Assembly (NCBI RefSeq): GCF_034424155.1 | Contig: NZ_CP139992.1 | Coordinates: 2,992,012 to 3,056,011 of the forward strand | Direction: 5' to 3' | Length of the DNA: 64,000 nt | Source: Hafnia alvei | GTDB taxonomy: Bacteria; Pseudomonadota; Gammaproteobacteria; Enterobacterales; Enterobacteriaceae | Shown here: piece by piece, positions 37,238 to 48,240 of the stretch | Position numbering within the stretch: position 1 is the stretch's first letter | Layout: each line of letters starts with the position of its first letter | The notes under the pieces: generated by a model | What the model was told of the DNA's origin: nothing | What the model saw: the letters and a program-made list of their open reading frames with translations, nothing else | The model's database searches: none | Translations under genes and position numbers: made by a program

Positions 37238-37453
37238 ATATTCCCTGCCCTGTGTTTGCAAATATATCCCGCCATACTTGAAATTACCGTTTTGATGCAA
37301 TGTCAATTATTTGGGATATAGATTAATAATGTTTATGAAAATCTATTCTGCACTTCTCCGAGCGCTTAATAATTTAAATAGCATGGCCAGATGATCGATT
37401 TCGAACATAGCATGTGATGAATAACGTGGGAAAATGCAAGAATGGTTTTTGCT

Positions 37454-37469
37454 ATGCAAAAAACGCATA
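37454..37469 (-). promoter_or_regulatory. Candidate LysR operator upstream of yjiH-yjiG-iadA
   Basis: Minus-strand TATGCGTTTTTTGCAT has the inverted ends ATGC/GCAT and matches 14 of 16 bases of the racemase upstream site (33117-33132). It lies about 217 bases before the yjiH ATG, between the gene and the mepA terminator. The remaining 37238-37453 is AT-rich and otherwise unremarkable. Confidence 0.5.
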
Positions 37470-37485
37470 ACAAGGGGGATAGCGA

Positions 37486-37516
37486 TAAAAAAACGCCCCA
37501 TAATAGGAGCGTTTTT
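37486..37516 (-). terminator. Intrinsic terminator of mepA
   Basis: On the minus strand AAAACGCTCC pairs with GGGGCG around TATTAT and runs into TTTTTTT. One mismatch in the stem; otherwise typical. Confidence 0.8.
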
Positions 37517-37527
37517 ATTTCACTGAA

Positions 37528-38364
37528 TTAACCCGCAAAGTGGTTATCCAGCAATGCCTGACACGATGGTGGCAACGGTGGTGGCGTAGATGGCCTTGAT
37601 GGTTTACTGCCCGGAGGCGGTGGCTGGAACCAGCTTGCCAATTCCGCCCCACAGCCATCACCGGCCGGTGGTGGTGTTTGGTCTTCGCACTCCAGACTAT
37701 TTGCCGGACAACGCAAACGCACATGCATATGCGCGCGATGCGCAAACCAAGGTCGCACCTTGCGCAACCAATCACGGTCGCTGCCTGCGGTGTCACACAG
37801 TTTTTGTTTAATCGCTGGATTAACAAAGATGCGCGTCACTTCGTTATCTTTGGCCGCCAGCTTAATCAGTTCACCGGTCTCAGGACGCCACTGTGATGGG
37901 ATCACGTTGCGGCCATTCACCGCCACTAAATCAATCGGCGTTGGCTTCAAAAGCTGTTGCTGGCTCCAGCGCTGTTTAGGCAGCTGTAGCCAAATATCAA
38001 CGTCTAGGCCAGATTGGTGGCTCGCATGGCCGCCGTTGAAACGCCCACCGGCAGGCATCGCCATATCCCCAATCAGCAGCGTCCCCATTTGGCGTTGATT
38101 CACTTCTCCCGCCAAACGGTTAATAAACGCTAATAAATCTGGATGGCCATAGTAGCGGTGCTGATCAGGACGCATCACCTGATAATCATTGGCCTGTAGC
38201 GGCAACGGGTTCGCTCCTACGATACAACCATTGGCGAAACCACCAATCGCCTGCGCCGCTCCCGGCACGGGCTGAGTAATTTGCTGCCACGGCGTGAGCG
38301 CCATCGCTTGTGCGCTGACGGCTAGCGCAAACAAACCCGCCATGTAATGCTTCATTCTTTGCAT
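37528..38364 (-). CDS. mepA: Penicillin-insensitive murein endopeptidase MepA
   Basis: 278 residues if started at 38364; ATG at 38355 and TTG at 38373 are alternatives in frame. Signal peptide [19 protein letters not shown], then [20 protein letters not shown]. The LAS-type zinc site is present: [20 protein letters not shown] (His and Asp) and [14 protein letters not shown] (HxH). Conserved cysteines form family disulfides. It cuts D-Ala-mDAP crosslinks in peptidoglycan in the periplasm. Confidence 0.94.
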   Translation of the reverse strand: MQRMKHYMAGLFALAVSAQAMALTPWQQITQPVPGAAQAIGGFANGCIVGANPLPLQANDYQVMRPDQHRYYGHPDLLAFINRLAGEVNQRQMGTLLIGDMAMPAGGRFNGGHASHQSGLDVDIWLQLPKQRWSQQQLLKPTPIDLVAVNGRNVIPSQWRPETGELIKLAAKDNEVTRIFVNPAIKQKLCDTAGSDRDWLRKVRPWFAHRAHMHVRLRCPANSLECEDQTPPPAGDGCGAELASWFQPPPPGSKPSRPSTPPPLPPSCQALLDNHFAG

Positions 38365-38401
38365 AAAAGACAACCCATCATCAAAATGAGCCCAAGGCCA
38401 T

Positions 38402-39487
38402 TTAGAAACGAGGAACGTTAGAAATTACGTCCCCACACTGCGCACGTTGACGCAGCAAATGATCCATCAGCACGATCGCCATCATCGCTTCCGCAATCGG
38501 CACCGCACGGATCCCAACGCACGGATCGTGACGCCCACGCGTCACCATTTCAACGGCTTCGCCTTGGCGATTGATCGTTCTGCCCGGCACCATGATGCTA
38601 GACGTCGGCTTTAAGGCTAAGTGCGCAACAATATCCTGTCCGCTACTAATGCCGCCCAAAATGCCGCCAGCGTGGTTGCTTTGAAAACCTTCCGGCGTAA
38701 TTTCATCGCGATTTTCACTGCCGCGCTTATTCACAACCGCGAAACCATCACCAATTTCAACGCCTTTAACCGCATTGATGCTCATCAGCGCATGGGCTAA
38801 ATCCGCATCTAAACGATCGAACACCGGTTCGCCTAAACCCACGGGAACTTGTTCAGCAACCACGGTCACTTTAGCCCCGATGGAGTCGCCCTCTTTTTTC
38901 AGCGCGCGCATCAGTTCGTCTAAATTTTCGAGCTGAGAAGGATCGGGACAAAAGAACGGGTTTTGTTCTACCTGTTCCCAATCTTTGATTTCACAGGTGA
39001 TATCACCCATCTGAGTCAAGCATCCACGGATCTGAACGCCGTATTTTTCTTTTAAGTATTTTTTGGCAATCGCGCCTGCAGCAACGCGCATCGCAGTTTC
39101 ACGCGCAGAAGAACGGCCGCCACCGCGGTAATCGCGCGTACCGTATTTTTGTTCGTAGGTGTAATCCGCATGGCCAGGACGGAATAGATCTTTAATAGCG
39201 CCGTAATCTTGCGAACGCTGGTCGGTATTTTCAATCATTAGCCCAATGCTGGTGCCGGTGGTAATACCTTCAAACACCCCAGAAAGAATACGCACCTGAT
39301 CGGGTTCACGGCGCTGCGTGGTATAGCGCGAAGTCCCCGGACGGCGGCGATCTAAATCGTGCTGGAGATCGGCTTCGGTCAAAGGAATGCCCGGTGGCAC
39401 GCCGTCAACGATACAACCTAATGCGATACCATGTGATTCACCGAACGTGGTGACACGGAAAAATTGCCCAATGCTATTGCCTGCCAT
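38402..39487 (-). CDS. aroC: Chorismate synthase AroC
   Basis: 361 residues (E. coli 361). [20 protein letters not shown] is the N-terminal signature; [17 protein letters not shown] and [18 protein letters not shown] bind FMN and phosphate. It forms chorismate from EPSP, the last common step of aromatic synthesis. Order mepA-aroC-prmB is conserved. Confidence 0.97.
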   Translation of the reverse strand: MAGNSIGQFFRVTTFGESHGIALGCIVDGVPPGIPLTEADLQHDLDRRRPGTSRYTTQRREPDQVRILSGVFEGITTGTSIGLMIENTDQRSQDYGAIKDLFRPGHADYTYEQKYGTRDYRGGGRSSARETAMRVAAGAIAKKYLKEKYGVQIRGCLTQMGDITCEIKDWEQVEQNPFFCPDPSQLENLDELMRALKKEGDSIGAKVTVVAEQVPVGLGEPVFDRLDADLAHALMSINAVKGVEIGDGFAVVNKRGSENRDEITPEGFQSNHAGGILGGISSGQDIVAHLALKPTSSIMVPGRTINRQGEAVEMVTRGRHDPCVGIRAVPIAEAMMAIVLMDHLLRQRAQCGDVISNVPRF

Positions 39488-39625
39488 GCGCGGCTCCTTA
39501 GCGTTGTTTTCTGACTTGCAGATGAATGTTGTGTTTTAGTGTCATGAATCGCGCAGGGTCGCTCTGCCTCTCCTTTTCAATAAGAAGAGGCGCATACCTG
39601 CGCGATTTGCACGCGTAACCTGTTT

Positions 39626-40558
39626 CTACGAACGGTAGAGCGCGAAGTGCGGTGCACAGTCGATCAGTTGCTGTTTGGTCAACATGAAGACGCCGTCGCC
39701 GCCGTTTTCAAACTCTAACCATACAAATGGAATTTCTGGGTACTGATCCATCAGGTGAACCATGCTGTTACCCACTTCGCAAATCAGCACGCCATCATCG
39801 GTAAGATAATCAGGCGCACAGGCCAGAATGCGACGCGTCAGTTTCAGTCCATCGCTGCCCGCGGCCAAGCCCAATTCTGGCTCGAAGCGGAACTCTTCCG
39901 GTAGATCAGACATATCTTCTTCATCCACATACGGCGGATTAGTGACGATCAGATCGTATTGCAGCGGCGGCAACTCGCGGAACAGATCGGAGCGGATCGG
40001 CGTAACGCTTTGATCCAGACCATGCTCCTGAATATTTTGCTCGGTGACAGACAGAACGTCCGTTGAAATATCAACGGCGTCAACTTCGGCTTCTGGGAAT
40101 GCATAGGCGCAAGCAATCGCAATGCAGCCGCTGCCGGTGCACATATCTAAAATGTGGCTTGGGTTATGGTCGATAATGCCGCTGAAACGGTTGTCGATCA
40201 GTTCACCAATTGGAGAGCGCGGAACCAACACGCGCTCATCCACATAGAATTCATGCCCACAGAACCACGCTTTGTTGGTCAGATAGGCAACCGGAATACG
40301 GTCGTTAACGCGACGGATCACGCGCTCAACGATGCGATGACGTTCGCTCAACGTTAGACGCGCAGAGCGCATATCTTCAGGAATATCCATTGGCAGGTAT
40401 AAGGTCGGCAGCACCAGTTGCACGGCTTCGTCCCACGGATTATCAGTGCCGTGACCATAATAGATATTCGCTGCATTAAAACGACTGACGGTCCAGCGCA
40501 GCATATCTTGAATGGTGTGCAGCTCATTCACCGCTTCATCGACGAAAATCTTGTCCAA
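39626..40558 (-). CDS. prmB: Ribosomal protein uL3 glutamine methyltransferase PrmB
   Basis: 310 residues with a TTG start at 40558, chosen because GGAGG sits 5 bases upstream and because [20 protein letters not shown] then matches the E. coli N-terminus. An in-frame TTG at 40570 overlaps the ribosome binding site. SAM-binding [18 protein letters not shown] (about residue 137) and the NPPY motif ([13 protein letters not shown]) mark the N5-glutamine methyltransferase. It methylates uL3 during 50S assembly. Confidence 0.95.
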   Translation of the reverse strand: MDKIFVDEAVNELHTIQDMLRWTVSRFNAANIYYGHGTDNPWDEAVQLVLPTLYLPMDIPEDMRSARLTLSERHRIVERVIRRVNDRIPVAYLTNKAWFCGHEFYVDERVLVPRSPIGELIDNRFSGIIDHNPSHILDMCTGSGCIAIACAYAFPEAEVDAVDISTDVLSVTEQNIQEHGLDQSVTPIRSDLFRELPPLQYDLIVTNPPYVDEEDMSDLPEEFRFEPELGLAAGSDGLKLTRRILACAPDYLTDDGVLICEVGNSMVHLMDQYPEIPFVWLEFENGGDGVFMLTKQQLIDCAPHFALYRS

Positions 40559-40800
40559 ATTAGCCTCCAACAGACCTGTTCTTTGACCCCATGCGCGCCG
40601 TAAAAGCGGTCATGAAGTCTCAATAATGAGAAAAGTAAGCAATCCCGTAGTTTGCCATGAAGAGCCCCACAAATCAGCAGGAATATAGCTGGCATGGATA
40701 TGAGCGCCTATCGCTGCGGAAAGATTGGCGACGAGTTTTTCTTAGATGCTGCGTGAAGTTTAGATACACTACGTGTAAGAGTGACTAAGGCAGATTAATA

Positions 40801-41343
40801 ATGAAGAAAAATAAAACAATCAGCGGTGAAGATGCCGCCCTTTTTCGTGAGTCCATCAGTGGAGCACGTAAGATCGCGCAAGACACCGTGGTACACAAGC
40901 CTAAGCGCAGTACACGCAAAATAGCGCCAGAAAAAATGCTGCAAGAGCAAATTGATGCCAGCTTCTATTTCTCAGATGAATTTCAGCCACAGTTAGATAG
41001 CGAAGGGCCGATGCGTTATATCCGCCCCGATGCCAGCCATTTTGAGCTTAAAAAACTGCGGCGCGGAGATTATTCACCCGAGCTGTTTTTAGATTTGCAT
41101 GGTTTAACTCAGCTGCAGGCAAAGCAGGAACTGGGCGCGCTGATCGCAGCATGTCGGCGGGAACATGTGCATTGCGCCTGCGTCATGCACGGTCACGGCA
41201 AACATATTCTTAAACAACAAACGCCGCTTTGGCTTGCTCAGCATCCAGACGTAATCGCCTTTCACCAAGCGTCCCGCGAATGGGGCGGCGATGCAGCGTT
41301 GTTAGTGTTGATTGAAATTGATGAGCGGGAAGAACGTCGGTAA
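40801..41343 (+). CDS. smrB: Small MutS-related ribosome-rescue endonuclease SmrB
   Basis: 180 residues (E. coli 183). A positively charged N-terminal part is followed by the Smr domain (about 95-175) with [16 protein letters not shown] and the catalytic [16 protein letters not shown] motif. SmrB cuts mRNA between collided ribosomes. Divergent from prmB, as in E. coli. Confidence 0.94.
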   Translation: MKKNKTISGEDAALFRESISGARKIAQDTVVHKPKRSTRKIAPEKMLQEQIDASFYFSDEFQPQLDSEGPMRYIRPDASHFELKKLRRGDYSPELFLDLHGLTQLQAKQELGALIAACRREHVHCACVMHGHGKHILKQQTPLWLAQHPDVIAFHQASREWGGDAALLVLIEIDEREERR

Positions 41344-41404
41344 TCGATGGGTGTGGCGGCGATGACCGCCACATTGCCAAAAGCAGATTGCCAAAAAGAG
41401 AACG

Positions 41405-41887
41405 CTAAACTTTCGCCAAGACCTGCGCAGGCCCAACCTGCCAGTCAAATACGCCGCGTTCGGTGCTGATATCGAAAGAGACACCGGCAATCGCAGACGT
41501 TGCAAACATCGGCGGGGCTTCTTCTGGACAGAGCTCAGAAACCAAATAGCCAACCAAAGGCAGATGTGAAATCACCAACACGCTGCCAACACCGGTTTTC
41601 GCTAACGCTTCTAGATAGCATCCGACCATAGCGGGATCGCCGCCTGGCGTTAGCTCTGGCATGACCTCAACATTTTCAGGTAATGCTAAGCCTTCACGTA
41701 CTGCCGCCAGCGTTTGCTGGGCTCGCAGATAAGGGCTCACTAACACCTTTTCAATTTTGCATGATTGCGTCTGTAGCCAAGAGGCCATACAGACTGATTC
41801 ATCGTGACCACGGGTCGTCAGAGGCCTAATTGAATCGCTAGCTGCTTCAAGAGCGGCCTCACCATGACGCATAATAAAAACTTGCAT
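41405..41887 (-). CDS. sixA: Phosphohistidine phosphatase SixA
   Basis: 160 residues starting MQVFIMRHGEAALEAA; the RHG catalytic triad motif is at residues 7-9, and the second His lies in VLVISHLPLVGYLV. SixA removes phosphate from His in phosphotransfer proteins such as ArcB and NPr. Confidence 0.95.
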   Translation of the reverse strand: MQVFIMRHGEAALEAASDSIRPLTTRGHDESVCMASWLQTQSCKIEKVLVSPYLRAQQTLAAVREGLALPENVEVMPELTPGGDPAMVGCYLEALAKTGVGSVLVISHLPLVGYLVSELCPEEAPPMFATSAIAGVSFDISTERGVFDWQVGPAQVLAKV

Positions 41888-42265
41888 ATTGCACCGCTAT
41901 TGTTGGCTGAATCCTGTACCGTCAGGCCAGAGGGCATTTGACGGTCGGGCATTCTGCCTGATTCGACACAGAATTAACACGCTAATTTTACCGCGCGTTA
42001 GTCACGCGGACTGAAAACATCCACGTGGGTATTGATAACAGCACACATAACTGCTGTTTATCTTTTATCCAATATCTAAATATACTACGAAACGCCGCTC
42101 AGCGCATCAGCACCGATACCGTCAGTCCAAGGCCGTAAATTACCTTGCACAGAATTGCCTGTATAGAGGCAAACAATGAAAGAGTTGCAAGCAGTGATCG
42201 ACCTCTCATTCCCAGATAAATGCTTGCAACCAAGCAACATGCAGTTTTATATGAAACTCTACGAA
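41888..42265. other. Intergenic gap between sixA and fadJ
   Basis: 378 bases with no gene I can support. A short plus-strand frame beginning at 42176 runs into the fadJ 3' end and looks like chance. The sixA promoter should be near 41888-41990, but no strong element stands out. Confidence 0.5.
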
Positions 42266-44413
42266 TTACGAATAAAAGCGCTGATTTTGCTCTTTCATCC
42301 GCAACAATCTCTCACACGGCGTGAAATGTGTTCCATGGCGCACACTGAGCGTCTGCAATATCTCAATCACGTTATCAATGCCTAAACGGTCCATATAACG
42401 GAATGGCCCACCCAAAAACGGAGGGAAACCGATGCCAAAAACGGCACCAATATCGCCATCTCTGGCGCTGCGAATAATCCCTTCATCTAAACAGCGAGCA
42501 GCTTCGTTGAGCATCAGCATCACGCAACGCTGAAAAATATCTGCGTCACTCATTTGTGGTTTCGGCGTCACACCGAGCAATGAATAAACTGAGGTATCAA
42601 CCTCTTTCTTGCCCTTTTTCCCTTTGGCTTTATAGAGATAAAAACCGCGGCCGTTCTTACGCCCTTTACGGTTATCTTTAATCAAGGCATCAAACGCCGC
42701 GGGTGCCGCAAAGCGCTCGCCCAGTTCAGCCACCAGAATGGGAATGATTTTGGTGCCCACGTCAATACCCACTTCGTCCAACAACGCAAATGGCCCCACA
42801 GGGAAGCCGCCTTTCAGCATCGCCTGATCGATGCCATTGATGGACTCCCCTTCTAATAAACAGCGTGCCGCTTCGCTGATATAGGGAACCAAAATGCGGT
42901 TTACGTAAAAACCGGCACGATCGCCGACGACAATCGCCGTTTTGCCCTGCTTGTGCGCCAATGCCACCGTGGTCGCAATAGTTTGCTCGCTGGTTCCTGC
43001 ATGTGGGATCACCTCCACCAGCGGCATTTTGTCTACCGGACTGAAATAGTGCAGGCCGATCACCTGCTCAGGCCGTTGTGCCTGCGCCGCAATCTGACTA
43101 ATCGGCAGCGATGACGTATTCGAGGCAAAGACAGTATGCGCGGCACCATATTGTTCAATATCAGCCACCATTTGCTGTTTGAGTTTCAGATCCTCAAACA
43201 CCGCCTCTATCACCACGTCCATCTGATTAAATCCGCTGTAATCCGTGCAGCCGGATAACAACTGCATCTGCTTTTGTCTCTCAGCCGGGCGCATACGACG
43301 AGCGCGAACCCGCTTGGTCAACGTATCCCAGCTGTAGCTGAGTGCGTGGCTAATTCCCTGCTCGCTGATATCTTTGATACGCACCGGCAATCCGCCGCGC
43401 GTGGCCGTAACACAGGCAATACCGCCGCCCATCAGCCCGCCGCCTAATACGCCGATATGATGTAATGCATGCGGTTTTGCGGCACCTCCAGCCTCTTTTT
43501 TCAGCGATGTAGAAGCGAAGAACAGGCTACGTAACGCCGCAGACTCTGGCGTCATAACCAGCTCACCAAATGCCTTCGCTTCAGCTTCATAACCACTGGC
43601 GCTACCGTGTTCTAACCCTTGGCGCACCACCTGAATAATTTTTTCCGCCGCCGGATAGTTGCCCTGCGTCTTGGCTAATGTCTTCTTACGCACGATGCTA
43701 AACAGCAGCGAACGCCCTAATGGCCCGTTAAGCAGACGTTCGATCACTGGCAGTTCAGGGCGGGTACGCCATCCCTGCCGCGCCAATTGGATCGCGCTTT
43801 CCAACAGAATCGAAGCAGGAACTGTGTCATCGACCAGCCCCATTTTCAATGCCTGTTTCGCACGCACATGCCTACCGGTCAGCATCAAATCTAAGGCCTG
43901 CGAAGCGCCGATCAAACGCGGCAATCGCTGAGTACCGCCTGAGCCAGGCAGCAAACCAAGCTGTACTTCTGGCAGGCCTAGTGCGGTTTTATCATCCAGT
44001 GAACAAATACGACGATGACAGGCTAATGCCAGCTCCAAGCCGCCGCCTAAGCAAGCGCCGTGGATAGCCGCGACCACAGGAATGGAAAGCGCGGCGATCT
44101 TCGCCAGCGTAACCTGCCCTTTTTGTGCCAATGAGCGCGCCTGTTGCTCACTTTGGCAGGCATCAAGCATGGTGATATCCGCACCGGCAATAAATGAATC
44201 CGGCTTTCCAGAAATAATCACAATGCCCTGTAACTTGTGCGTTTGCGCCTGTTGCAACACGTCTTCGATCTGCTGCACAAATTCTGCTTTAAGCGTATTC
44301 ACGCGCTCGCCGGGCACATCGATGGTAATCACACCGATATCGTTGTCTACCACGCTAAAACGAAAAGCGCTCGGCTGAGTTTCTTGCATGGCGAGGTTTT
44401 CCTGAACTGACAT
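42266..44413 (-). CDS. fadJ: Fatty-acid oxidation complex alpha subunit FadJ
   Basis: 715 residues. The N-terminal crotonase domain (1-190) has [20 protein letters not shown] for the oxyanion hole and the two Glu; the C-terminal hydroxyacyl-CoA dehydrogenase starts at about 316 ([18 protein letters not shown]) with catalytic His in [17 protein letters not shown]. It does hydration and oxidation steps of anaerobic beta-oxidation with FadI. The ATG shares one base with the fadI stop. Confidence 0.96.
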   Translation of the reverse strand: MSVQENLAMQETQPSAFRFSVVDNDIGVITIDVPGERVNTLKAEFVQQIEDVLQQAQTHKLQGIVIISGKPDSFIAGADITMLDACQSEQQARSLAQKGQVTLAKIAALSIPVVAAIHGACLGGGLELALACHRRICSLDDKTALGLPEVQLGLLPGSGGTQRLPRLIGASQALDLMLTGRHVRAKQALKMGLVDDTVPASILLESAIQLARQGWRTRPELPVIERLLNGPLGRSLLFSIVRKKTLAKTQGNYPAAEKIIQVVRQGLEHGSASGYEAEAKAFGELVMTPESAALRSLFFASTSLKKEAGGAAKPHALHHIGVLGGGLMGGGIACVTATRGGLPVRIKDISEQGISHALSYSWDTLTKRVRARRMRPAERQKQMQLLSGCTDYSGFNQMDVVIEAVFEDLKLKQQMVADIEQYGAAHTVFASNTSSLPISQIAAQAQRPEQVIGLHYFSPVDKMPLVEVIPHAGTSEQTIATTVALAHKQGKTAIVVGDRAGFYVNRILVPYISEAARCLLEGESINGIDQAMLKGGFPVGPFALLDEVGIDVGTKIIPILVAELGERFAAPAAFDALIKDNRKGRKNGRGFYLYKAKGKKGKKEVDTSVYSLLGVTPKPQMSDADIFQRCVMLMLNEAARCLDEGIIRSARDGDIGAVFGIGFPPFLGGPFRYMDRLGIDNVIEILQTLSVRHGTHFTPCERLLRMKEQNQRFYS

Positions 44414-45741
44414 TATTCCACCTCCACGATCATGGCAGCACCGAGCCCACCCGCGGCGCAGGCGGTCGTCAGCCCAAGCCCTCCGCCGCGACGGCGTAAT
44501 TCATTCAGCGTCTGTGTGATCATGCGCGCTCCGGTTGCGGCAAAAGGATGTCCATACGCAATAGAGCCACCTAATACGTTGAACTTATTCATATCGACTT
44601 CACCAATCGCCTGCGGGCGGCCCAATTTTTCGCGCGCAAACTCATCGCTGGCAAACATTTTTAAATTCGCCAACGTTTGTGATGCAAAAGCTTCATGCAT
44701 ATCAATCAGGGTGAGATCCTGCAACGTGATACCGGCGCGATCTAATGCCAGCGGCGTCGCATACGACGGCCCAAGCAGCATATCCTCCCAAACATCGATC
44801 GCAGAGAATGCAAAGCTGCGCAGATAGCCTAACGGGACTAACCCCAGCTCACGCGCGCGTGATTCACTCATCATCAGCACCGCGGCGGCACCATCGGTTA
44901 ATGGCGTACTGTTCGCCGCCGTTACGCTACCGTGGCGGCGATCGAAGGCGGGTTTAAGTTTGCTATAAGAGGCCATAGAAGAATCGCTGCGCACGTTATT
45001 GTCTTTATCGAGCGACTGCTTGTAAGGCGGAATATAGGCAGTGATAACTTCATCGCGCAAAACGCCTGATTCCCACGCTTTCGCCGCTAAGGTATGCGAG
45101 CGATGCGCCAAGGCGTCCTGTTCTTCTCGGCTAATGTGATGGCTTTTTGCCATCTGTTCCGCGGTGTCGCCCATACGCAGCCCGGTTGAATACTCCGCAA
45201 CCGCAGGAGGCACCGGCAGGAGATCGCGTAGCTTCAGCTTGCTGAATAATTTCAAACGTTGGGACAACGTGCGCGCTTTGTTGGCATCGACCAGCGTGCG
45301 CGCCAGTGCCTTGCTAACGCCAATGGGGAGAACCGAGGACGAATCAGCGCCCCCCGCAATACCCACAGAAATGGTACCCGCCATAATGCTCTCTGCCACG
45401 TTGGCTATTGCCTGAAAACTGGTGGCACAGGCTCGCGATACGCTGTAAGCGTCGGTATGAATGCTCATTCCGGTACCTAAAACAATTTCTCGTGCAATAT
45501 TCGGTGCTTCTGGCATTTGCACCACCTGCCCAAACACCAGTTGATCGATAGCCTCAGGAGAAATATTGCTGCGAGCCAGTAATTCACTCACGACCATTTT
45601 GCCTAAATCAACGGCAGGAATGCCATGAAACGCCGTCGCTTGACGAGCAAAGGGCGTTCTTAGTCCCTGCACAATCGCGATGCGATCGCCTGTGCGAGTC
45701 GTCAGAGCCAATGGGGATGACAAAGGAAGTGCCTGACTCAT
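44413..45741 (-). CDS. fadI: 3-ketoacyl-CoA thiolase FadI
   Basis: 442 residues (E. coli 436). Catalytic Cys in [17 protein letters not shown], His in [18 protein letters not shown], and the final Cys in [18 protein letters not shown]. Thiolytic cleavage ends each beta-oxidation round. A short N-terminal insert (SSPLAL) explains the extra residues. A FadR-type operator lies about 100 bases upstream (45839-45855). Confidence 0.96.
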   Translation of the reverse strand: MSQALPLSSPLALTTRTGDRIAIVQGLRTPFARQATAFHGIPAVDLGKMVVSELLARSNISPEAIDQLVFGQVVQMPEAPNIAREIVLGTGMSIHTDAYSVSRACATSFQAIANVAESIMAGTISVGIAGGADSSSVLPIGVSKALARTLVDANKARTLSQRLKLFSKLKLRDLLPVPPAVAEYSTGLRMGDTAEQMAKSHHISREEQDALAHRSHTLAAKAWESGVLRDEVITAYIPPYKQSLDKDNNVRSDSSMASYSKLKPAFDRRHGSVTAANSTPLTDGAAAVLMMSESRARELGLVPLGYLRSFAFSAIDVWEDMLLGPSYATPLALDRAGITLQDLTLIDMHEAFASQTLANLKMFASDEFAREKLGRPQAIGEVDMNKFNVLGGSIAYGHPFAATGARMITQTLNELRRRGGGLGLTTACAAGGLGAAMIVEVE

Positions 45742-45838
45742 TTTGTGCTCCTGCGCAATACGCTAAAAATACCAAAATTGTTACCAAACCCTGAACGATG
45801 AACGTGGGGCGAACATGATTCGCATCTCGCTTTCAGTT

Positions 45839-45855
45839 AACAGGTCTGACCTGAT
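45839..45855 (-). promoter_or_regulatory. FadR operator upstream of fadIJ
   Basis: Reads AACAGGTCTGACCTGAT (reverse ATCAGGTCAGACCTGTT), a strong palindromic match to the FadR consensus with GGTC-N-GACC. It lies 98-114 bases before the fadI start. FadR repression of fadIJ is established in E. coli. No other feature is seen in 45856-46040. Confidence 0.78.
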
Positions 45856-46044
45856 AGCGTAAATTCTTAACTCAATTTTTACATTTAGCAAACAACAAAA
45901 CGTAAGAACTGAGACCAGAAGCAGGTTTCTTATTCACAGAGAATGTGGGAGAAGGAGAATAGATTTCGAGGAAATAATATAGCTAGTGAATATATGCACG
46001 GATAAAAATAGAAATACAGGCACATTAGCGGCTTTATTTAAATA

Positions 46045-46072
46045 TAAAAAAAGCGCGGCCTAAGCCACGCTT
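46045..46072 (-). terminator. Intrinsic terminator of yfcZ
   Basis: Minus strand AAGCGTGGC pairs with GCCGCGCTT (one G-T pair) over TTAG, followed by a run of T. Confidence 0.8.
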
Positions 46073-46099
46073 AAAATACGACCAACTCACGCGATGCGA

Positions 46100-46396
46100 T
46101 TAACGCAGGCCAAGTTGGAAAATTAGAGTTTCAGCTTCACAGGCAAAAGCAAAATCAACGGTCAGCGCATAGCTTTCTGCTGTTTTAGTGATGTTGCTCT
46201 TAATTTCACATGGGTCTGATTCAATACCACGTGCTTTTTGTGTCAGCTGTTCCAGCATGGCTTTCGCATCAGCTTCCGTAGCAAATACATTGCTATAGGA
46301 TGCGGTGCAGTCGGTGTTATCCATGATGGTGCCGACATCAACGCAACAGCAAGCGGCTGTTTCTTGTGCACTGCATTTTTTAATAGCATCAGTCAT
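46100..46396 (-). CDS. yfcZ: YfcZ/YiiS family protein
   Basis: 98 residues from the ATG at 46396; GAGGAG is 9 bases upstream, whereas it abuts the in-frame ATG at 46405, which is therefore unlikely. The conserved ETAACCCVDVGTIMDNTDCT run of cysteines and FAFACEAETLIFQLGLR end match YfcZ (DUF406). The function is unknown. Position between fadI and fadL as in E. coli. Confidence 0.92.
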   Translation of the reverse strand: MTDAIKKCSAQETAACCCVDVGTIMDNTDCTASYSNVFATEADAKAMLEQLTQKARGIESDPCEIKSNITKTAESYALTVDFAFACEAETLIFQLGLR

Positions 46397-46532
46397 TTCA
46401 ATCATCTCCTCGATGGGGAATGAACCCCTTTTATATCGCCAATTATGATCTGGCTCAAAAAATATAAAAACTGTGGGTATTTTACTCCTCTCCCACCACA
46501 GAGACTAGTGATATGCCAGATGAATGACATTA

Positions 46533-46548
46533 AGTGAGCAAAATCACA
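46533..46548. promoter_or_regulatory. Candidate CRP site between yfcZ and fadL
   Basis: AGTGA-GCAAAA-TCACA matches TGTGA-N6-TCACA with one change. It lies in the shared yfcZ-fadL upstream region. Catabolite control of fad genes is known in E. coli. Confidence 0.5.
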
Positions 46549-46672
46549 TTATTTGGCGGTTATTTCTCCGCACTTGTAATCAGTTCTTTATTAGTTCCGT
46601 TGTTTTTTGTTACAGAGATCTCTTTTCTTGAATCAATTTGGAAATATTTAATAAACATTCTTGCAACATACC

Positions 46673-46713
46673 AAGAGGTCAGACCTATACTCAGCTCACT
46701 GGTCTGATTTGTC
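46673..46713 (+). promoter_or_regulatory. Two FadR operators upstream of fadL
   Basis: AAGAGGTCAGACCTATA (46673-46689) and CACTGGTCTGATTTGTC (46697-46713) both resemble AACTGGTCNGACNTGTT. The first overlaps the likely -10 region (TATACT at 46686). E. coli fadL also has two FadR sites. Confidence 0.75.
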
Positions 46714-46800
46714 AGATCGAACTCGGACCCTACAATCCGCGCTCCTTGTTACAGTACGCAACATAGTTTAAATAAAACACACAATAATGAGGTTTCGGTC

Positions 46801-48123
46801 ATGCGCCAGAAAAACCTGTTTACTAAGTCAGCATTAGCTGCAGCAGTGGCACTGCTTTCATCAAACGTCAATGCCGCTGGTTTCCAGCTGAATGAGTTCT
46901 CAGCCGCTGGCTTGGGCCGAGCCTATTCCGGTGAAGGCGCCATCGCAGATACCCCGGCATCTGCCAGTCGCAACCCGGCACTATTGAGCATGTACGATCG
47001 CCCAGCGATGTCTATCGGCGGCGTATTCATCGATCCAGACGTTGATATCTCTGGTCGTTCTCCAAGCGGTCAGAGCCTGAACGCGAAAAACATCGCACCA
47101 ACCGCATGGGTACCTAACTTCCATTACGTACAGCCGATCAACGACCAATGGGCCGTAGGCGCGTCTGTCACCTCTAACTATGGTCTGGCAACCGAGTTTA
47201 ACGATAACTACGCAGCAGGCTCTATGGGCGGTACTACCGACCTGACCACTGCTAACCTGAACCTGAGCGCAGCATACCGTGCCAACGAGCATTTCAGCTT
47301 CGGTTTAGGCTTTGATGCGGTCTACGCCAAGGCTAAGATTGACCGCTACGCAGGTGACCTGCCGCTGCTGATTGCAGGTTCAGGCAAGTTGCCACCTGCT
47401 CTTGCGGGCCAGGTCGCACAAATCCCTGCGAATACTCAGATCAGCCACCTGAAAGGTGATGAGTGGGGCTTTGGTTGGAACGCAGGTATCCTTTATGAAG
47501 TGGATGAAAACAACCGCTTCGGCTTTACCTATCGTTCAGAAGTCAAAATCGACTTCGACGGTGATTACAAAAGCGACCTGCCATCTTCTCTGAACGGCAT
47601 TGGTTCAATGATTGGTCTGCCTGCGGGTACCGATGGCAGAACCGTTCCAGGTTCTCTGACCTTAAACCTGCCTGAAATGTGGGAAGTCTCTGGTTACCAC
47701 AAAGTGGCGCCACAGTGGGCCGTTCACTACAGCCTGGCATACACCAGCTGGAGCCAGTTCCAAGAACTGAAAGCGAAAGGTTCTAACGGCCAGACGCTGT
47801 TCTATAAAGACGAAGGCTTCAAAGATGCTTACCGCATCGCGATCGGTACCACTTACTTCTACGACGACAACTGGACCTTCCGTACCGGTATCGCGTTCGA
47901 TGATAGCCCAGTACCAGCCGGTACTCGTTCTATCTCGATTCCCGATCAGGATCGCGCATGGATCAGTGCGGGTACCAGCTACGCCTTCAACAAAGATGCT
48001 TCTGTTGACGTAGGTGTTTCCTATATGCACGGCTCAAAAGTGACCATCAACGAAGGTCCATACGAGTTCAAGTCTGAAGGTAAAGCGTGGCTGTACGGCG
48101 CTAACTTCAACTACGCGTTCTAA
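46801..48123 (+). CDS. fadL: Long-chain fatty acid outer-membrane transporter FadL
   Basis: 440 residues (E. coli 446). Signal peptide ending SSNVNA, then [19 protein letters not shown] (hatch domain) and the NPA motif (SRNPALLS, about residue 58). The 14-strand barrel closes with a terminal aromatic (NFNYAF). FadL binds and admits long-chain fatty acids and serves as phage receptor in E. coli. Confidence 0.96.
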   Translation: MRQKNLFTKSALAAAVALLSSNVNAAGFQLNEFSAAGLGRAYSGEGAIADTPASASRNPALLSMYDRPAMSIGGVFIDPDVDISGRSPSGQSLNAKNIAPTAWVPNFHYVQPINDQWAVGASVTSNYGLATEFNDNYAAGSMGGTTDLTTANLNLSAAYRANEHFSFGLGFDAVYAKAKIDRYAGDLPLLIAGSGKLPPALAGQVAQIPANTQISHLKGDEWGFGWNAGILYEVDENNRFGFTYRSEVKIDFDGDYKSDLPSSLNGIGSMIGLPAGTDGRTVPGSLTLNLPEMWEVSGYHKVAPQWAVHYSLAYTSWSQFQELKAKGSNGQTLFYKDEGFKDAYRIAIGTTYFYDDNWTFRTGIAFDDSPVPAGTRSISIPDQDRAWISAGTSYAFNKDASVDVGVSYMHGSKVTINEGPYEFKSEGKAWLYGANFNYAF

Positions 48124-48145
48124 TTTTTAAAACGCATCGCTATCT

Positions 48146-48172
48146 AAAAGCGCCCTTCTGGGCGCTTTTTTG
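48146..48172 (+). terminator. Intrinsic terminator of fadL
   Basis: AAAAGCGCCC, TTCT loop, GGGCGCTTTTTT: an eight or more base-pair stem with U-tract. Confidence 0.92.
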
Positions 48173-48198
48173 TTTGGGAAAATATAAGTTTCAGGCAT

Positions 48199-48222
48199 AA
48201 AAAAAGCGCCCTAAGGCGCTTT
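48199..48222 (-). terminator. Intrinsic terminator of mlaA
   Basis: Minus-strand AAAGCGCC, TTAG loop, GGCGCTTTTTTT. It directly faces the fadL terminator of the convergent gene. Confidence 0.9.
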
Positions 48223-48240
48223 CTCACATCAAGCTTAGCG

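Noticed and set aside
42176-42385. Plus-strand frame of 69 codons at the fadJ 3' end
   Set aside because: Over half lies antisense in fadJ, it shows no recognisable family, and only a modest AGAGG motif precedes it.
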